Shown here piece after piece: positions 1 through 6,856 of a stretch of DNA of 32,307 nucleotides; position 1 is the first letter of the stretch, and each line of letters starts with the position of its first letter. The notes beneath the pieces are model-generated. The model saw only the letters and a list, made by a program, of their open reading frames with translations, was not told the origin of the DNA and did not search any database. The stretch lies in NCBI GenBank assembly GCA_031972295.1, contig DALYEZ010000008.1:1-32307 (forward strand). Reading direction: 5' to 3'. The translations under genes were made by a program, and so were the position numbers. The stretch comes from JALHNF01 sp031972295 (GTDB lineage Bacteria > Patescibacteriota > Minisyncoccia > Phycocordibacterales > UBA5272).

Positions 1-540
<540 letters not shown>

Positions 541-840
541 AAATGTAAAAACCAAATGTACTTATCTTGACCACTCAAGACTTGTACATGTTCATTACAG
601 ATGTACCTTTTATTTTTTCATCTGTAATGCTTCTTACTTTGTTTTTATGAACCTGTTTCCTCAGGAGAAAAGACCCCAAATTGTTTTGGGATAAATACCT
701 GAGGAACAGAATTGAATTGTCAAACAACTCACCACTTTTTTGTAAAAGAAAAACCGCTCTTGCAAGCGGTACAACTCAAGAGACTTGAATCGTTAGGCGC
801 TTGGTTGATTTGGTTTTTCTTTTAACATTTTTGAGTGATA
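541..840 (-). other. 23S rRNA leader with three hairpins, one terminator-like
   Basis: This gene-free stretch lies between the predicted transcription start (about 840) and the mature 23S 5' end. In transcription order it contains: a terminator-like hairpin (770-765 with 758-753, then T5CT4); a boxA-like GTTTGACAATT at 725-715; a long hairpin pairing 709-698 with 665-653 (one bulged base) that encloses a second perfect hairpin CCCAAA/TTTGGG at 690-685 and 680-675; and a perfect 11-bp stem at 629-619 with 603-593. The later stems may be RNase processing sites. The first resembles an attenuator or the end of a ~95-nt RNA. Roles are inferred from structure only. Confidence 0.6.
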
Positions 841-846
841 AAGCCT

Positions 847-874
847 AGTATACACGAGCAAAAATAGATGTCAA
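847..874 (-). promoter_or_regulatory. Promoter of the 23S rRNA gene
   Basis: A near-consensus sigma-70 type promoter on the minus strand: -35 TTGACA (874-869), 16-bp spacer, -10 TATACT (852-847). Predicted start is about 840, about 300 nt before the 23S 5' end. It is among the best promoters in the window, as expected for rRNA, and supports independent transcription of 23S. Confidence 0.8.
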
Positions 875-922
875 TAGGATTTATGCACCCAAGACAAGTG
901 ACTGCTCTTTGGGCTATTTTCT

Positions 923-958
923 GCCCCGAAAGCAAACAAAAAAGCCCCTTTTCGGGGC
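923..958 (-). terminator. Intrinsic terminator of the TM_helix channel gene
   Basis: On the minus strand the stem 958-954/948-944 (GCCCC/GGGGC, loop GAAAA) is followed by TTTTTTGTTT, a classical intrinsic terminator 25 nt after the stop codon. The upstream arm GCCCCGAAA (958-950) can instead pair over 9 bp with TTTCGGGGC at 931-923, giving a competing fold. It also insulates the 23S promoter just beyond it. Confidence 0.8.
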
Positions 959-982
959 GTCTTTTTGTCTCTAAAAGAGAGC

Positions 983-1672
983 CTATTCAATATCCTTCTC
1001 TACTCGAGAAATATATCGAGCCGCAGCTTCCTTTCCGCCAAGACCAAATGAGATACCAAGCGCAATAGCAACTGCTGCTACAACACCCGTAAGAAGACTC
1101 TGGAAAAGACTCACGAGAACGTCAGCAACTTGGAGCTGTGCAAGGGCTGTCGTGATACCAACAATCCACACAAACCAACGAGCAGCTACACCAAAAATTC
1201 CAGCTTTCTTTACTCCTGCTGCCTTAGCTGAACCAGTTGATACTTTTTCAACAAACTCTGCAACAAGTGCGGTAATCATAAGTACCACCGCTGCTACGAT
1301 AATGTTTGGAATATAACTCAAGATCTGAGAGAGAGATTCATTAATCTGTGAAAGTCCCACCATATCGAAAGCAACAGTCGCTACAATAATGATAAGCATC
1401 CACTTCACGAACACACCGAGCACATGTCCGATGTTCAAACCAAATCCTGCACGACTCGCTAATTCACGAAGTCCTGTTGCGCCGAGTGCATCATCAAGCT
1501 TAAGAGAACCAATGAGAGCTGCCACAACCTTACCAATCCATGAAGCCAAGAACCAACCAACAATAAAGAGAACCAACGCCACGATAACATTTGGAGCGTA
1601 GACAAGAACATTCTCAAATACACTATAGAAAGAGTCTTTGAGTGCGAGAACAAACTCTGATTGTGAATTCAT
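983..1672 (-). CDS. Small mechanosensitive-channel-related membrane protein (TM_helix repeats)
   Basis: A 229-aa integral membrane protein with about five hydrophobic segments (residues ~25-50, 85-105, 118-140, 160-180, 190-215). The motif GLGGKEAAARY near the C-terminus and the repeated amphipathic glycine-rich helices match the 'conserved TM helix' family (PF05552), whose members are related to MscS-type mechanosensitive channels. It lacks the large cytoplasmic beta domain of true MscS, so channel activity and osmotic-protection function are inferred from the family. The ATG at 1672 is preceded by an A/T-rich leader without a Shine-Dalgarno. A consensus -10 TATAAT lies 50 nt upstream. It is transcribed alone and ends at a strong terminator. 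Confident in family, moderate on function. Confidence 0.8.
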   Translation of the reverse strand: MNSQSEFVLALKDSFYSVFENVLVYAPNVIVALVLFIVGWFLASWIGKVVAALIGSLKLDDALGATGLRELASRAGFGLNIGHVLGVFVKWMLIIIVATVAFDMVGLSQINESLSQILSYIPNIIVAAVVLMITALVAEFVEKVSTGSAKAAGVKKAGIFGVAARWFVWIVGITTALAQLQVADVLVSLFQSLLTGVVAAVAIALGISFGLGGKEAAARYISRVEKDIE

Positions 1673-1723
1673 AAAAAAATATTTAATAAAGGATATGCAT
1701 ATGCCTTATTCAGGCTTACATAT

Positions 1724-1729
1724 ATTATA
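1724..1729 (-). promoter_or_regulatory. -10 element of the TM_helix channel gene
   Basis: Perfect TATAAT on the minus strand with no convincing -35. Predicted start near 1717 gives a ~45-nt leader, longer than for most genes here. The leader can form a small GCC/GGC hairpin near its 5' end (GCCTGAATAAGGC). Confidence 0.5.
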
Positions 1730-1776
1730 TCCTCTTATGCGGCCAAACCCCTTCGCCCATCCCCAGTTTTTAACTT

Positions 1777-2409
1777 TTACCGAACCGTCATCTTTTCAAT
1801 CAGGCGTACATGTTCGAAGTCTAAAATATCACGTACAAATTTATCGTACATCTGCACACGGTAAAGAAAATCTTGCGTCTCAAAAAGAGCGTATGTTAAA
1901 TCTTTTCCGATTTCAGCTTCAAGCTTACGAACCTCACTTTCTACAAGTGACCTATTGAGGCTGTCTCCCACTATTAAAATATCAACCCGGCTTTCTACAT
2001 TATTAAGAAATACTCCTGAGACCGCAAAAAACTTTACACGTCCAACCCGCTTAAATCTATCAGCGATAGCATTGCGATCGAGGAATTGAAAATCAAGTAA
2101 AACTTTCTTGAGTGTTTCTGCATACTCAAAGTTTGGATTGATAGTAAAGCCTACTACTTTTTTCTTAGCATACTCGCTCACCATCTTTTTGCCGCGTTTT
2201 ACTTTTTTCTCAAACTCTTTTACATATACCTTCTCTTTTACAAACGCAATCTTCATGAGAAGACTGAGTTCTTTTTTTACATCAGCGAGTTTTGATTGAG
2301 TTCTTTTTGCAAGTGTTGCGCCATCGTACGCAACACCTGGGTTGAAAAGAAATGTGCGGAGCAGCTTTACCCGCAACACACTTCCGAATAGTTTTCCTAA
2401 AATTTCCAT
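1777..2409 (-). CDS. Winged-helix / nucleotidyltransferase-like regulator (CPR conserved type)
   Basis: A 210-aa soluble, strongly basic protein. Residues ~1-65 resemble a winged helix-turn-helix (opening MEILGKLFGSVLRVKLLRTF, then helices around ATLAKRTQSKLADVKKELS). The middle region is Lys-rich and could contact nucleic acid. The C-terminal part (from ~125) contains VDILIVGD, reminiscent of the D-x-D strand of minimal nucleotidyltransferases, but no clear GSxxxGxxxxxSD active-site loop, so catalysis is doubtful. Similar HTH-plus-NTase-like proteins are common in CPR genomes with unknown role. A DNA-binding or antitoxin-like function is conceivable; no toxin-like partner gene is adjacent. 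The start codon lies 8 nt after the -10, implying a nearly leaderless mRNA. Confidence 0.6.
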   Translation of the reverse strand: MEILGKLFGSVLRVKLLRTFLFNPGVAYDGATLAKRTQSKLADVKKELSLLMKIAFVKEKVYVKEFEKKVKRGKKMVSEYAKKKVVGFTINPNFEYAETLKKVLLDFQFLDRNAIADRFKRVGRVKFFAVSGVFLNNVESRVDILIVGDSLNRSLVESEVRKLEAEIGKDLTYALFETQDFLYRVQMYDKFVRDILDFEHVRLIEKMTVR

Positions 2410-2417
2410 ATACAGGG

Positions 2418-2426
2418 AGTATATCA
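2418..2426 (-). promoter_or_regulatory. Extended -10 promoter of the wHTH/NTase-like gene
   Basis: TGA-TATACT on the minus strand; predicted +1 at 2411, two bases before the ATG at 2409. No Shine-Dalgarno fits in between. Confidence 0.6.
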
Positions 2427-2480
2427 GATTGCCTTGGGTGCCAAAACTAAGCTATATTTTTGTTGCATTTGGAAAAAATC

Positions 2481-4256
2481 CTATTTCACTGTAACTGACT
2501 TTGCTAAATTACGAGGCTTGTCCGGATCAAGTCCTTTTGCTTTTGCGGTGTGATATGCCAGGAGTTGAAGCGGGATAACAAACGCAACTTGATGTAATGC
2601 ACCTAAAGCTTTCAAAACCAATGTTCGCCCCTCTGGGACAGAATTCAATAAAACTCCCTCTTCTCGAATGATGTATGCTATTGCACCTCGTGCCTCCACC
2701 TCACGCAAACTACCAAGCACTGCCTCCTCAGCACTATCATGTCGTACTAAAAGAACCACTGGCACACCCGGCTCAACAAGTGCAATAGGTCCATGCTTAA
2801 GCTCCCCTGCCGCAAAACTCTCTGCGTGAATATAACTGATCTCTTTTATTTTTAATGCACCTTCAACCGCAATAGGATAGAGCGAATGCTTACCTAAATA
2901 AAGCATGGTTGGAGCAGAAGTTAACTCTTTTGCCCAGGACGCCATGGAGGCATCAACATTTTTAATTATTTCAGTGATGCCAGAAAGAGCTGTGAGGATT
3001 TCATCTTTGGTAATTGTTTTTGAGAGTACAAGTAAACTAAGTAAGGTGTGTGTGAAGGTTTTGCTTGCTGCAACTCCAAACTCAGGGCCGGCACACACAT
3101 CAAAAAGAAAATCTGCTGTTTCTTTAATTGCTGAATACCTCTTGTTGGTAATTGCAATGACTTTTTGTACGCCCTGTTTTTTTGCATACGCTATTGCACC
3201 AAGCACATCTTGAGTCGAACCAGACTGCGAAAGTGCGACGAGCACCGCGCCCGCAAGATCGCGGGTTACGCTTTCCATTTCACTTGCAATAAGTACCTGA
3301 ACTGGTTTTTGGAACACCCTCTCCCATTCTCTCGCAACACAAAGTCCTGCATTAAAACTTGTCCCACAGGCAGTAAAAATAATTTCTTTCGTGTCTTTAT
3401 GATTTAGAAGAGTGAAAATATCCTCGACAATCCCTTGTTGACTGCCCAGCCCTAAAACAAGAGCTTTCAATGTTTCGTCTTGCCCGCGAATTTCTCGCCC
3501 CATCATTTCTCCTTCTAAGATTTCAACCGGAAACACAACGCGTGGACGCGTAGGATATAAAGATTCTTTACCATCATTATCAAAAAAAGTAACTCCTGAC
3601 TCTTTGATCTCAACCATAGAATCATTTGGTATTTCATACACTTCTACGACAGATACAGGAAGTGCTTGTTCGTCGGATGCAACAAAAATACCATCACCAC
3701 TCACTCCACACACCAAACTCTGTCCACTTCTCCGTATTGCAACGCACTCACCTGTGTCACGCAACACGACACTATTCCACTCACCACGCACATGTAGAAT
3801 TATCTTCTGCAATATCTTTTGTAAAGAAACACCGTCCTCACACATACTTTCAATATAGTGAGCCAGTACTTCTGTATCTGTTTGCCCAGTGAGCTTACTT
3901 TCATCAATATACTTTTTGAGTTCTTGATAGTTTTCAATAATGCCATTATGAACAAGAATAATTTTATTCTGAGGTCCTGCGTGTGGATGAGCATTCTCAA
4001 TTGAGACCCCGCCATGAGTCGCCCACCGAGTATGTGCAATACCAACATGAACATTATCAAACGATGTATTATGAGAAACATCCGCACCGAGAGCATCAAT
4101 ATTTTTTACTCCAATTTTCCGTTCTCTTTTAAACACACCTCCTTGTAAAACACCCATTCCAGAAGAATCGTATCCTCTGTATTCTAGTTGCTTAAGCCCC
4201 TGTATTAAAAATGGCGTAACCGAACGTTTCGTATTTCCTGCAATAATGCCACACAT
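2481..4256 (-). CDS. glmS: Glutamine--fructose-6-phosphate aminotransferase (isomerizing)
   Basis: GlmS makes glucosamine-6-phosphate from fructose-6-phosphate and glutamine, the first step to UDP-GlcNAc for the cell wall. The 591-aa protein has the class II glutaminase domain (residues ~1-220) starting MCGIIAG, with the catalytic Cys exposed after Met removal, and HTRWATHGG. Two SIS sugar-isomerase domains follow (~270-590), with TACGTSFNA, SQSGSTQD and GELKHGPIAL, and the typical C-terminus KGLDPDKPRNLAKSVTVK. Length is close to the usual ~600. The ATG lies only 13 nt after the -10, so there is no room for a glmS ribozyme or other leader control. It is transcribed on its own. Identification is secure. 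Confidence 0.97.
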   Translation of the reverse strand: MCGIIAGNTKRSVTPFLIQGLKQLEYRGYDSSGMGVLQGGVFKRERKIGVKNIDALGADVSHNTSFDNVHVGIAHTRWATHGGVSIENAHPHAGPQNKIILVHNGIIENYQELKKYIDESKLTGQTDTEVLAHYIESMCEDGVSLQKILQKIILHVRGEWNSVVLRDTGECVAIRRSGQSLVCGVSGDGIFVASDEQALPVSVVEVYEIPNDSMVEIKESGVTFFDNDGKESLYPTRPRVVFPVEILEGEMMGREIRGQDETLKALVLGLGSQQGIVEDIFTLLNHKDTKEIIFTACGTSFNAGLCVAREWERVFQKPVQVLIASEMESVTRDLAGAVLVALSQSGSTQDVLGAIAYAKKQGVQKVIAITNKRYSAIKETADFLFDVCAGPEFGVAASKTFTHTLLSLLVLSKTITKDEILTALSGITEIIKNVDASMASWAKELTSAPTMLYLGKHSLYPIAVEGALKIKEISYIHAESFAAGELKHGPIALVEPGVPVVLLVRHDSAEEAVLGSLREVEARGAIAYIIREEGVLLNSVPEGRTLVLKALGALHQVAFVIPLQLLAYHTAKAKGLDPDKPRNLAKSVTVK

Positions 4257-4268
4257 AGATATCTATGT

Positions 4269-4274
4269 AGTATA
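4269..4274 (-). promoter_or_regulatory. -10 element of glmS
   Basis: TATACT on the minus strand; predicted +1 near 4262, six bases before the ATG at 4256. The -35 region is poor. A 9-bp inverted repeat (4308-4330) lies at about -46 to -68. Confidence 0.5.
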
Positions 4275-4307
4275 ACTTAAAGCAAGGGCGTCATTAATCC
4301 CACTGCT

Positions 4308-4330
4308 AGACACACAAACACTGTGTGTCT
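4308..4330. repeat. Perfect 9-bp inverted repeat upstream of glmS
   Basis: AGACACACA (4308-4316) and TGTGTGTCT (4322-4330) around a 5-nt centre. It sits between the terminator of the upstream gene and the glmS promoter and is not followed by a T-run on the glmS strand. It could be an operator or a transcript-end protecting hairpin; neither can be decided from sequence. Confidence 0.5.
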
Positions 4331-4335
4331 CTTTG

Positions 4336-4365
4336 ACAAAAAGATCCCGCACTTACATGCGGGAT
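4336..4365 (-). terminator. Intrinsic terminator overlapping the stop codon of the unrecognised gene
   Basis: A perfect 8-bp stem (4365-4358 with 4351-4344, ATCCCGCA/TGCGGGAT) followed by CTTTTTG on the minus strand. The TAA stop (4355-4353) lies in the 6-nt loop, so the last codons form the 5' arm. Confidence 0.85.
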
Positions 4366-4943
4366 ACAAAAAGAGACGGATCTACACAGACTCGGCAAAA
4401 GGGCCTGTTACCGTAACCATCGTCGTGATCAAATTCAATAAAGTTTCCAGTGCTTTTTTCCATAACCAAGAATTCGGCGTTACAGTACTCCTTCTGTGGT
4501 CCAACCTCAAGAGAAGAATCAGAAATTATCACCATTCCACTCTCCATCCGAGCACGCCACAAGGGATAGACTTGCCCAACAACAAAAACATATGCGCTGG
4601 TAGTATCCACAAAAACCATGTCTGTATTGATAAACGCATCTTCGAAAATATCTCGAAGTATAGTGACATCAAACACCTCAGATGTCACTCCTTCAGCAGA
4701 GAACGCCTCTCCGTCCAAAGCATTTGTATGAACACATCTTTGCCAAACCAACAGATCTGAATGTGACACAAAAACAGTTGACTTTGGAATCGCCACCTGC
4801 CAGGTATCTGGGTTCTGAATAATTACAGGATTTCCAGCATCGCATTCCAACATAATTTGTTCAGCGAGGATCCGTTCATTGCAGACAAGCCTACACAACT
4901 TTGTTACAATTTCCCTATCAAAAGGAGGGAGTAGAATAAACAT
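4353..4943 (-). CDS. Unrecognised 196-aa protein with strong Shine-Dalgarno
   Basis: I do not recognise this 196-aa protein. It is acidic, predicted soluble, with no signal peptide and no membrane helix, and contains seven cysteines without a clear metal-binding spacing. Alternating hydrophobic stretches (VFVDTTSAYVFVVGQVYPLW, MVIISDSSLEVG) suggest a beta-rich fold. It is the only first gene here with a textbook ribosome-binding site (AAGGAGAG about 6 nt before the ATG at 4943); most neighbours have none. Its terminator overlaps its own stop codon. It is monocistronic and isolated by terminators on both sides. The different start signal could mean acquisition from elsewhere or a need for conventional initiation. 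An intact ORF with RBS and terminator supports a real gene. Confidence 0.7.
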   Translation of the reverse strand: MFILLPPFDREIVTKLCRLVCNERILAEQIMLECDAGNPVIIQNPDTWQVAIPKSTVFVSHSDLLVWQRCVHTNALDGEAFSAEGVTSEVFDVTILRDIFEDAFINTDMVFVDTTSAYVFVVGQVYPLWRARMESGMVIISDSSLEVGPQKEYCNAEFLVMEKSTGNFIEFDHDDGYGNRPFCRVCVDPSLFVSRM

Positions 4944-5016
4944 AGTCGACTCTCCTTGCAGGTTGGGTTAAAAAGAGCTTTTCTAGTCTCTACCCATATT
5001 CGTACCACACCCTACC

Positions 5017-5058
5017 AAAAAACAAAACCTGCACATTTCTGTGCAGGTTTTGTTTTTT
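5017..5058. terminator. Strong bidirectional terminator after rplJL
   Basis: A perfect 19-bp stem (5017-5035 with 5040-5058) with a 4-nt loop, GC-rich centre CCTGCACA/TGTGCAGG and A/T flanks giving T-runs on both strands. On the minus strand it ends the rplJ-rplL transcript about 105 nt after the stop codon. Confidence 0.9.
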
Positions 5059-5070
5059 AGAAAAGGAAAC

Positions 5071-5180
5071 TTATTTGAGTTCAACATGTCACACATAAAT
5101 TCCTGCTGGAATTTTGCGCGACCCCGCCTCAGCGCCGACGCGCTTCCGGCCGAAAGTTGAACTATTTAAGTTCAACTTTC
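5071..5180 (-). repeat. GC-rich hairpin element at the rplL stop, flanked by near-identical 15-mers
   Basis: The last bases of rplL (5176-5162, encoding V-E-L-K-stop) recur 91 nt downstream at 5085-5071 with 13 of 15 matches, again readable as V-E-L-K-stop. Between them lies a segment clearly GC-richer than its surroundings (about 5115-5152) with small hairpins: 5097-5103/5108-5114 (loop TGCT) and 5131-5135/5140-5144 (loop CGAC). A perfect 12-bp inverted repeat (5152-5163/5169-5180) straddles the real stop codon. The pattern resembles a small REP/MITE-like insertion with target duplication. Origin is inferred. Confidence 0.45.
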
Positions 5181-5560
5181 CCTCCAGCTTCTTCGATTTT
5201 CTTTTTGAGATCATCAGCTTCAGCTTTCTTGAGTCCTACTTTCACATCAATTGGTGCTCCGTCTACCATGTCTTTTGCTTCCTTAAGACCAAGACCGAGT
5301 GCTTCCTTGATTACTTTCATCACACCGATTTTAGCTTCACCAGCTGAAACAAGGTGAAGTGTGTACGCGTCTTTCGCCTCAGCTACTTCAGCTCCCGCTG
5401 CTGCTCCACCTGAAACTGCAACTGCTGCTGCAGAAACTCCAAAGTGATTTTCAAGTGTTTTTACTAATTCATGAAGATCGAGCACTGACATAGTCTCGAT
5501 ATTCTTTACCAAGTCTGCAAATTTTGCAGGTACTTCTTTTTTCATTTCGTCCATACTCAT
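5162..5560 (-). CDS. rplL: Large ribosomal subunit protein bL12 (L7/L12)
   Basis: The 132-aa protein is L7/L12, the flexible stalk protein that recruits translational GTPases. Residues ~1-45 form the dimerisation domain, ~46-65 an Ala/Gly-rich hinge (VSAAAVAVSGGAAAGAEVAE), and ~66-132 the factor-binding C-terminal domain (KIGVMKVIKEALGLGLKEAK, ending GGKVELK). Length is usual. It lies 20 nt after rplJ, sharing its L10-controlled leader. No Shine-Dalgarno precedes the ATG at 5560; a second in-frame ATG at 5554 is possible. The TAG stop lies inside a 12-bp inverted repeat and its last codons are duplicated downstream. Identification secure. Confidence 0.97.
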   Translation of the reverse strand: MSMDEMKKEVPAKFADLVKNIETMSVLDLHELVKTLENHFGVSAAAVAVSGGAAAGAEVAEAKDAYTLHLVSAGEAKIGVMKVIKEALGLGLKEAKDMVDGAPIDVKVGLKKAEADDLKKKIEEAGGKVELK

Positions 5561-5580
5561 TTTTTAATAGTTTACTAAAG

Positions 5581-6078
5581 TTAGTTTGTGGTTTCTTTCT
5601 GTTTTGCGATTTCGCCTACTGCCACCGCGAACCCACGAATTGGTGACTGAATAAGCATAAGAATCTGAGCGATGAGTGTCTCGCGTGAAGGGATAGTTGC
5701 GATTACAGACATTTCTGCTGCATTCATGTACTTTCCTTCAAACACACCACCGATTATAGAGAGCTCGTCTTTATGGGTTTTGTAAAATGCATGCACTTCG
5801 CGGGCTGGAGAAAGAAGATCTTTTCCGTACGCAATAGCAACTGCACCTTCCAAAGCTGGTTGTTCACCAGAAACCTTGTTGGCTTCCAAAGCACGATTCA
5901 AGAGTGATTTCTTTGTAACAGTAAAGTCTACCTGTTCAGCTTTGAGCTTCTTTCGAAGTTCATTCGCATCATTTACTTTAAGACCTTTAAATTTTACAAA
6001 GACAACAGATCCTGCATCACGCACCATGGTTGTCATACCCGAGACGAGTTCGCCTTTTTTTGTTCGTGATATTGCCAT
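5581..6078 (-). CDS. rplJ: Large ribosomal subunit protein uL10
   Basis: The 165-aa protein is L10, the base of the L7/L12 stalk. Recognisable parts are MAISRTKKGELV, VVFVKFKGLKVNDANELRKK (the RNA-binding domain), FTVTKKSLLNRALE, EGAVAIAY and the C-terminal helix ETLIAQILMLIQSPIRGFAVAV that binds L12 dimers. I chose the ATG at 6078 because residues from there match L10, whereas the upstream open frame (to 6150) is leader RNA. It is first in rplJ-rplL and is preceded by a recognisable L10 leader. rplK and rplA, usually just upstream, are absent. No Shine-Dalgarno is seen. Confidence 0.96.
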   Translation of the reverse strand: MAISRTKKGELVSGMTTMVRDAGSVVFVKFKGLKVNDANELRKKLKAEQVDFTVTKKSLLNRALEANKVSGEQPALEGAVAIAYGKDLLSPAREVHAFYKTHKDELSIIGGVFEGKYMNAAEMSVIATIPSRETLIAQILMLIQSPIRGFAVAVGEIAKQKETTN

Positions 6079-6222
6079 AATGTTGTAATAGTTCAAACGC
6101 AAAAGCAAAGCTTTTGCGGTAAATCTTTTTTGAAGTAGGAGAAGTTGCAATAGTAAGGAATAAACCTTGATATTGCGAGCACCTCGGCAGGACTTATAAA
6201 CGCCTGCTGTCTACGGATTTAC
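6079..6222 (-). ncRNA. L10 leader (ribosomal protein autoregulatory element)
   Basis: The 5' UTR of rplJ contains GTAGACAGCAGG (about 6214-6203) and CCTGCCGAGGT (about 6193-6182), the paired signature of the L10 leader (Rfam L10_leader type), in which the L10-L12 complex binds a kink-turn and represses its own operon. A second perfect 9-bp hairpin with a 3-nt loop (6118-6110/6106-6098) lies about 20 nt before the ATG and is a candidate expression-platform stem, though the following T-run is weak. The motif match is direct; the mechanism is from the family. Confidence 0.85.
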
Positions 6223-6228
6223 TCGATT

Positions 6229-6257
6229 AATGTATCACGAAAAAGACTTAGTGTCTA
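6229..6257 (-). promoter_or_regulatory. Promoter of rplJ-rplL
   Basis: -35 TAGACA (6257-6252), 17-bp spacer, extended -10 TGA-TACATT (6237-6229). Predicted +1 near 6222, right at the 5' edge of the L10 leader. Confidence 0.7.
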
Positions 6258-6265
6258 GATTAAGT

Positions 6266-6412
6266 TTAAAACTTAAAAAACTTTTGGAGTACATTTTCTT
6301 GCTCTGGCGCAGAACCTTGGTCATAGTATCCAGATACCCCAAGGAGAAAAATGGTAGCTCCAATAATAAGAGCGAAAAAGAAAGACATCTTAAACACAGG
6401 ATGATCTAACAT
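6266..6412 (-). CDS. Small single-pass membrane protein (48 aa)
   Basis: A 48-aa ORF, MLDHPVFKMSFFFALIIGAT onward, with one membrane helix (residues ~9-29), then a short polar tail containing YYDQGSAPEQENVLQKFF. I do not recognise a family. Its reality is supported by a -10 TATACT placed so that +1 falls exactly on the A of the ATG, the same leaderless arrangement as other genes in the window, and by its fit in an otherwise empty 187-nt gap. It lies upstream of the rplJ promoter on the same strand. SecE, sometimes near rplJ, was considered, but the sequence lacks SecE's conserved C-terminal pattern. Confidence 0.5.
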   Translation of the reverse strand: MLDHPVFKMSFFFALIIGATIFLLGVSGYYDQGSAPEQENVLQKFFKF

Positions 6413-6418
6413 ATACCC

Positions 6419-6424
6419 AGTATA
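6419..6424 (-). promoter_or_regulatory. -10 element of the 48-aa membrane ORF
   Basis: TATACT on the minus strand, last base seven positions before the A of the ATG at 6412, predicting a leaderless mRNA. Confidence 0.55.
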
Positions 6425-6456
6425 TCGTAGCCTGTTTCCTTAGCAAACAAGGGAAA

Positions 6457-6849
6457 CTATTTGAAAAACCAAACCACAAGTGCAGCAACCATGCCTGTCA
6501 AAAGTGCACCCCAAAGAATATCTGAAACGGCGATAGAGATAGGCCAGTTTTTGAGAATTGCCATGTTGGTGAGGGTGAATGTGGCATATGCAAAGGCACC
6601 AAGTAATGCTCCATTTACAAATGCACTCAGCACAGATCCTGATTTGAGTGCCGGCATAATTGCAAAGTATACAATTCCAGCAATGTAGATAATGTAAAAA
6701 GAAAGTGCTGGAAGAAGAGCGAACTTCGAAGCTAAAATTTCAGGAACTTTGGAGCGATAGAGTGGTGTGATGATATACGTAATGGCAAAAACATCGATTG
6801 CTGCAAATACTACAAATGCAGATGCGAAGAGCGAAAGAAAATATGACAT
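6457..6849 (-). CDS. DUF2177 family membrane protein
   Basis: A 130-aa protein with four hydrophobic helices (residues ~5-28, 43-65, 74-97, 105-128). The motifs NGALLGAFAYATFTLTNMA and LKNWP..IAVSDILWG match DUF2177 (PF09945), a family of unknown function. No catalytic residues are known to me. The ATG at 6849 is eight nt after a TATACT -10, so the mRNA is predicted to be nearly leaderless. The promoter sits in the 26-nt gap after murC. Family assignment is from recognisable motifs; function unknown. Confidence 0.8.
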   Translation of the reverse strand: MSYFLSLFASAFVVFAAIDVFAITYIITPLYRSKVPEILASKFALLPALSFYIIYIAGIVYFAIMPALKSGSVLSAFVNGALLGAFAYATFTLTNMAILKNWPISIAVSDILWGALLTGMVAALVVWFFK

Positions 6850-6856
6850 ATGTTTA

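Noticed and set aside
695..723. Second 23S promoter with TTGACA at 723-718
   Set aside because: No acceptable -10 at 16-18 bp; the nearest TATTTA is 20 bp away.
4257..4352. glmS ribozyme or riboswitch in the glmS leader
   Set aside because: The predicted leader is about six bases, too short for any ribozyme.
6079..6150. N-terminal extension of L10
   Set aside because: The extra codons fall in the L10 leader and do not resemble L10; the ATG at 6078 fits the family.
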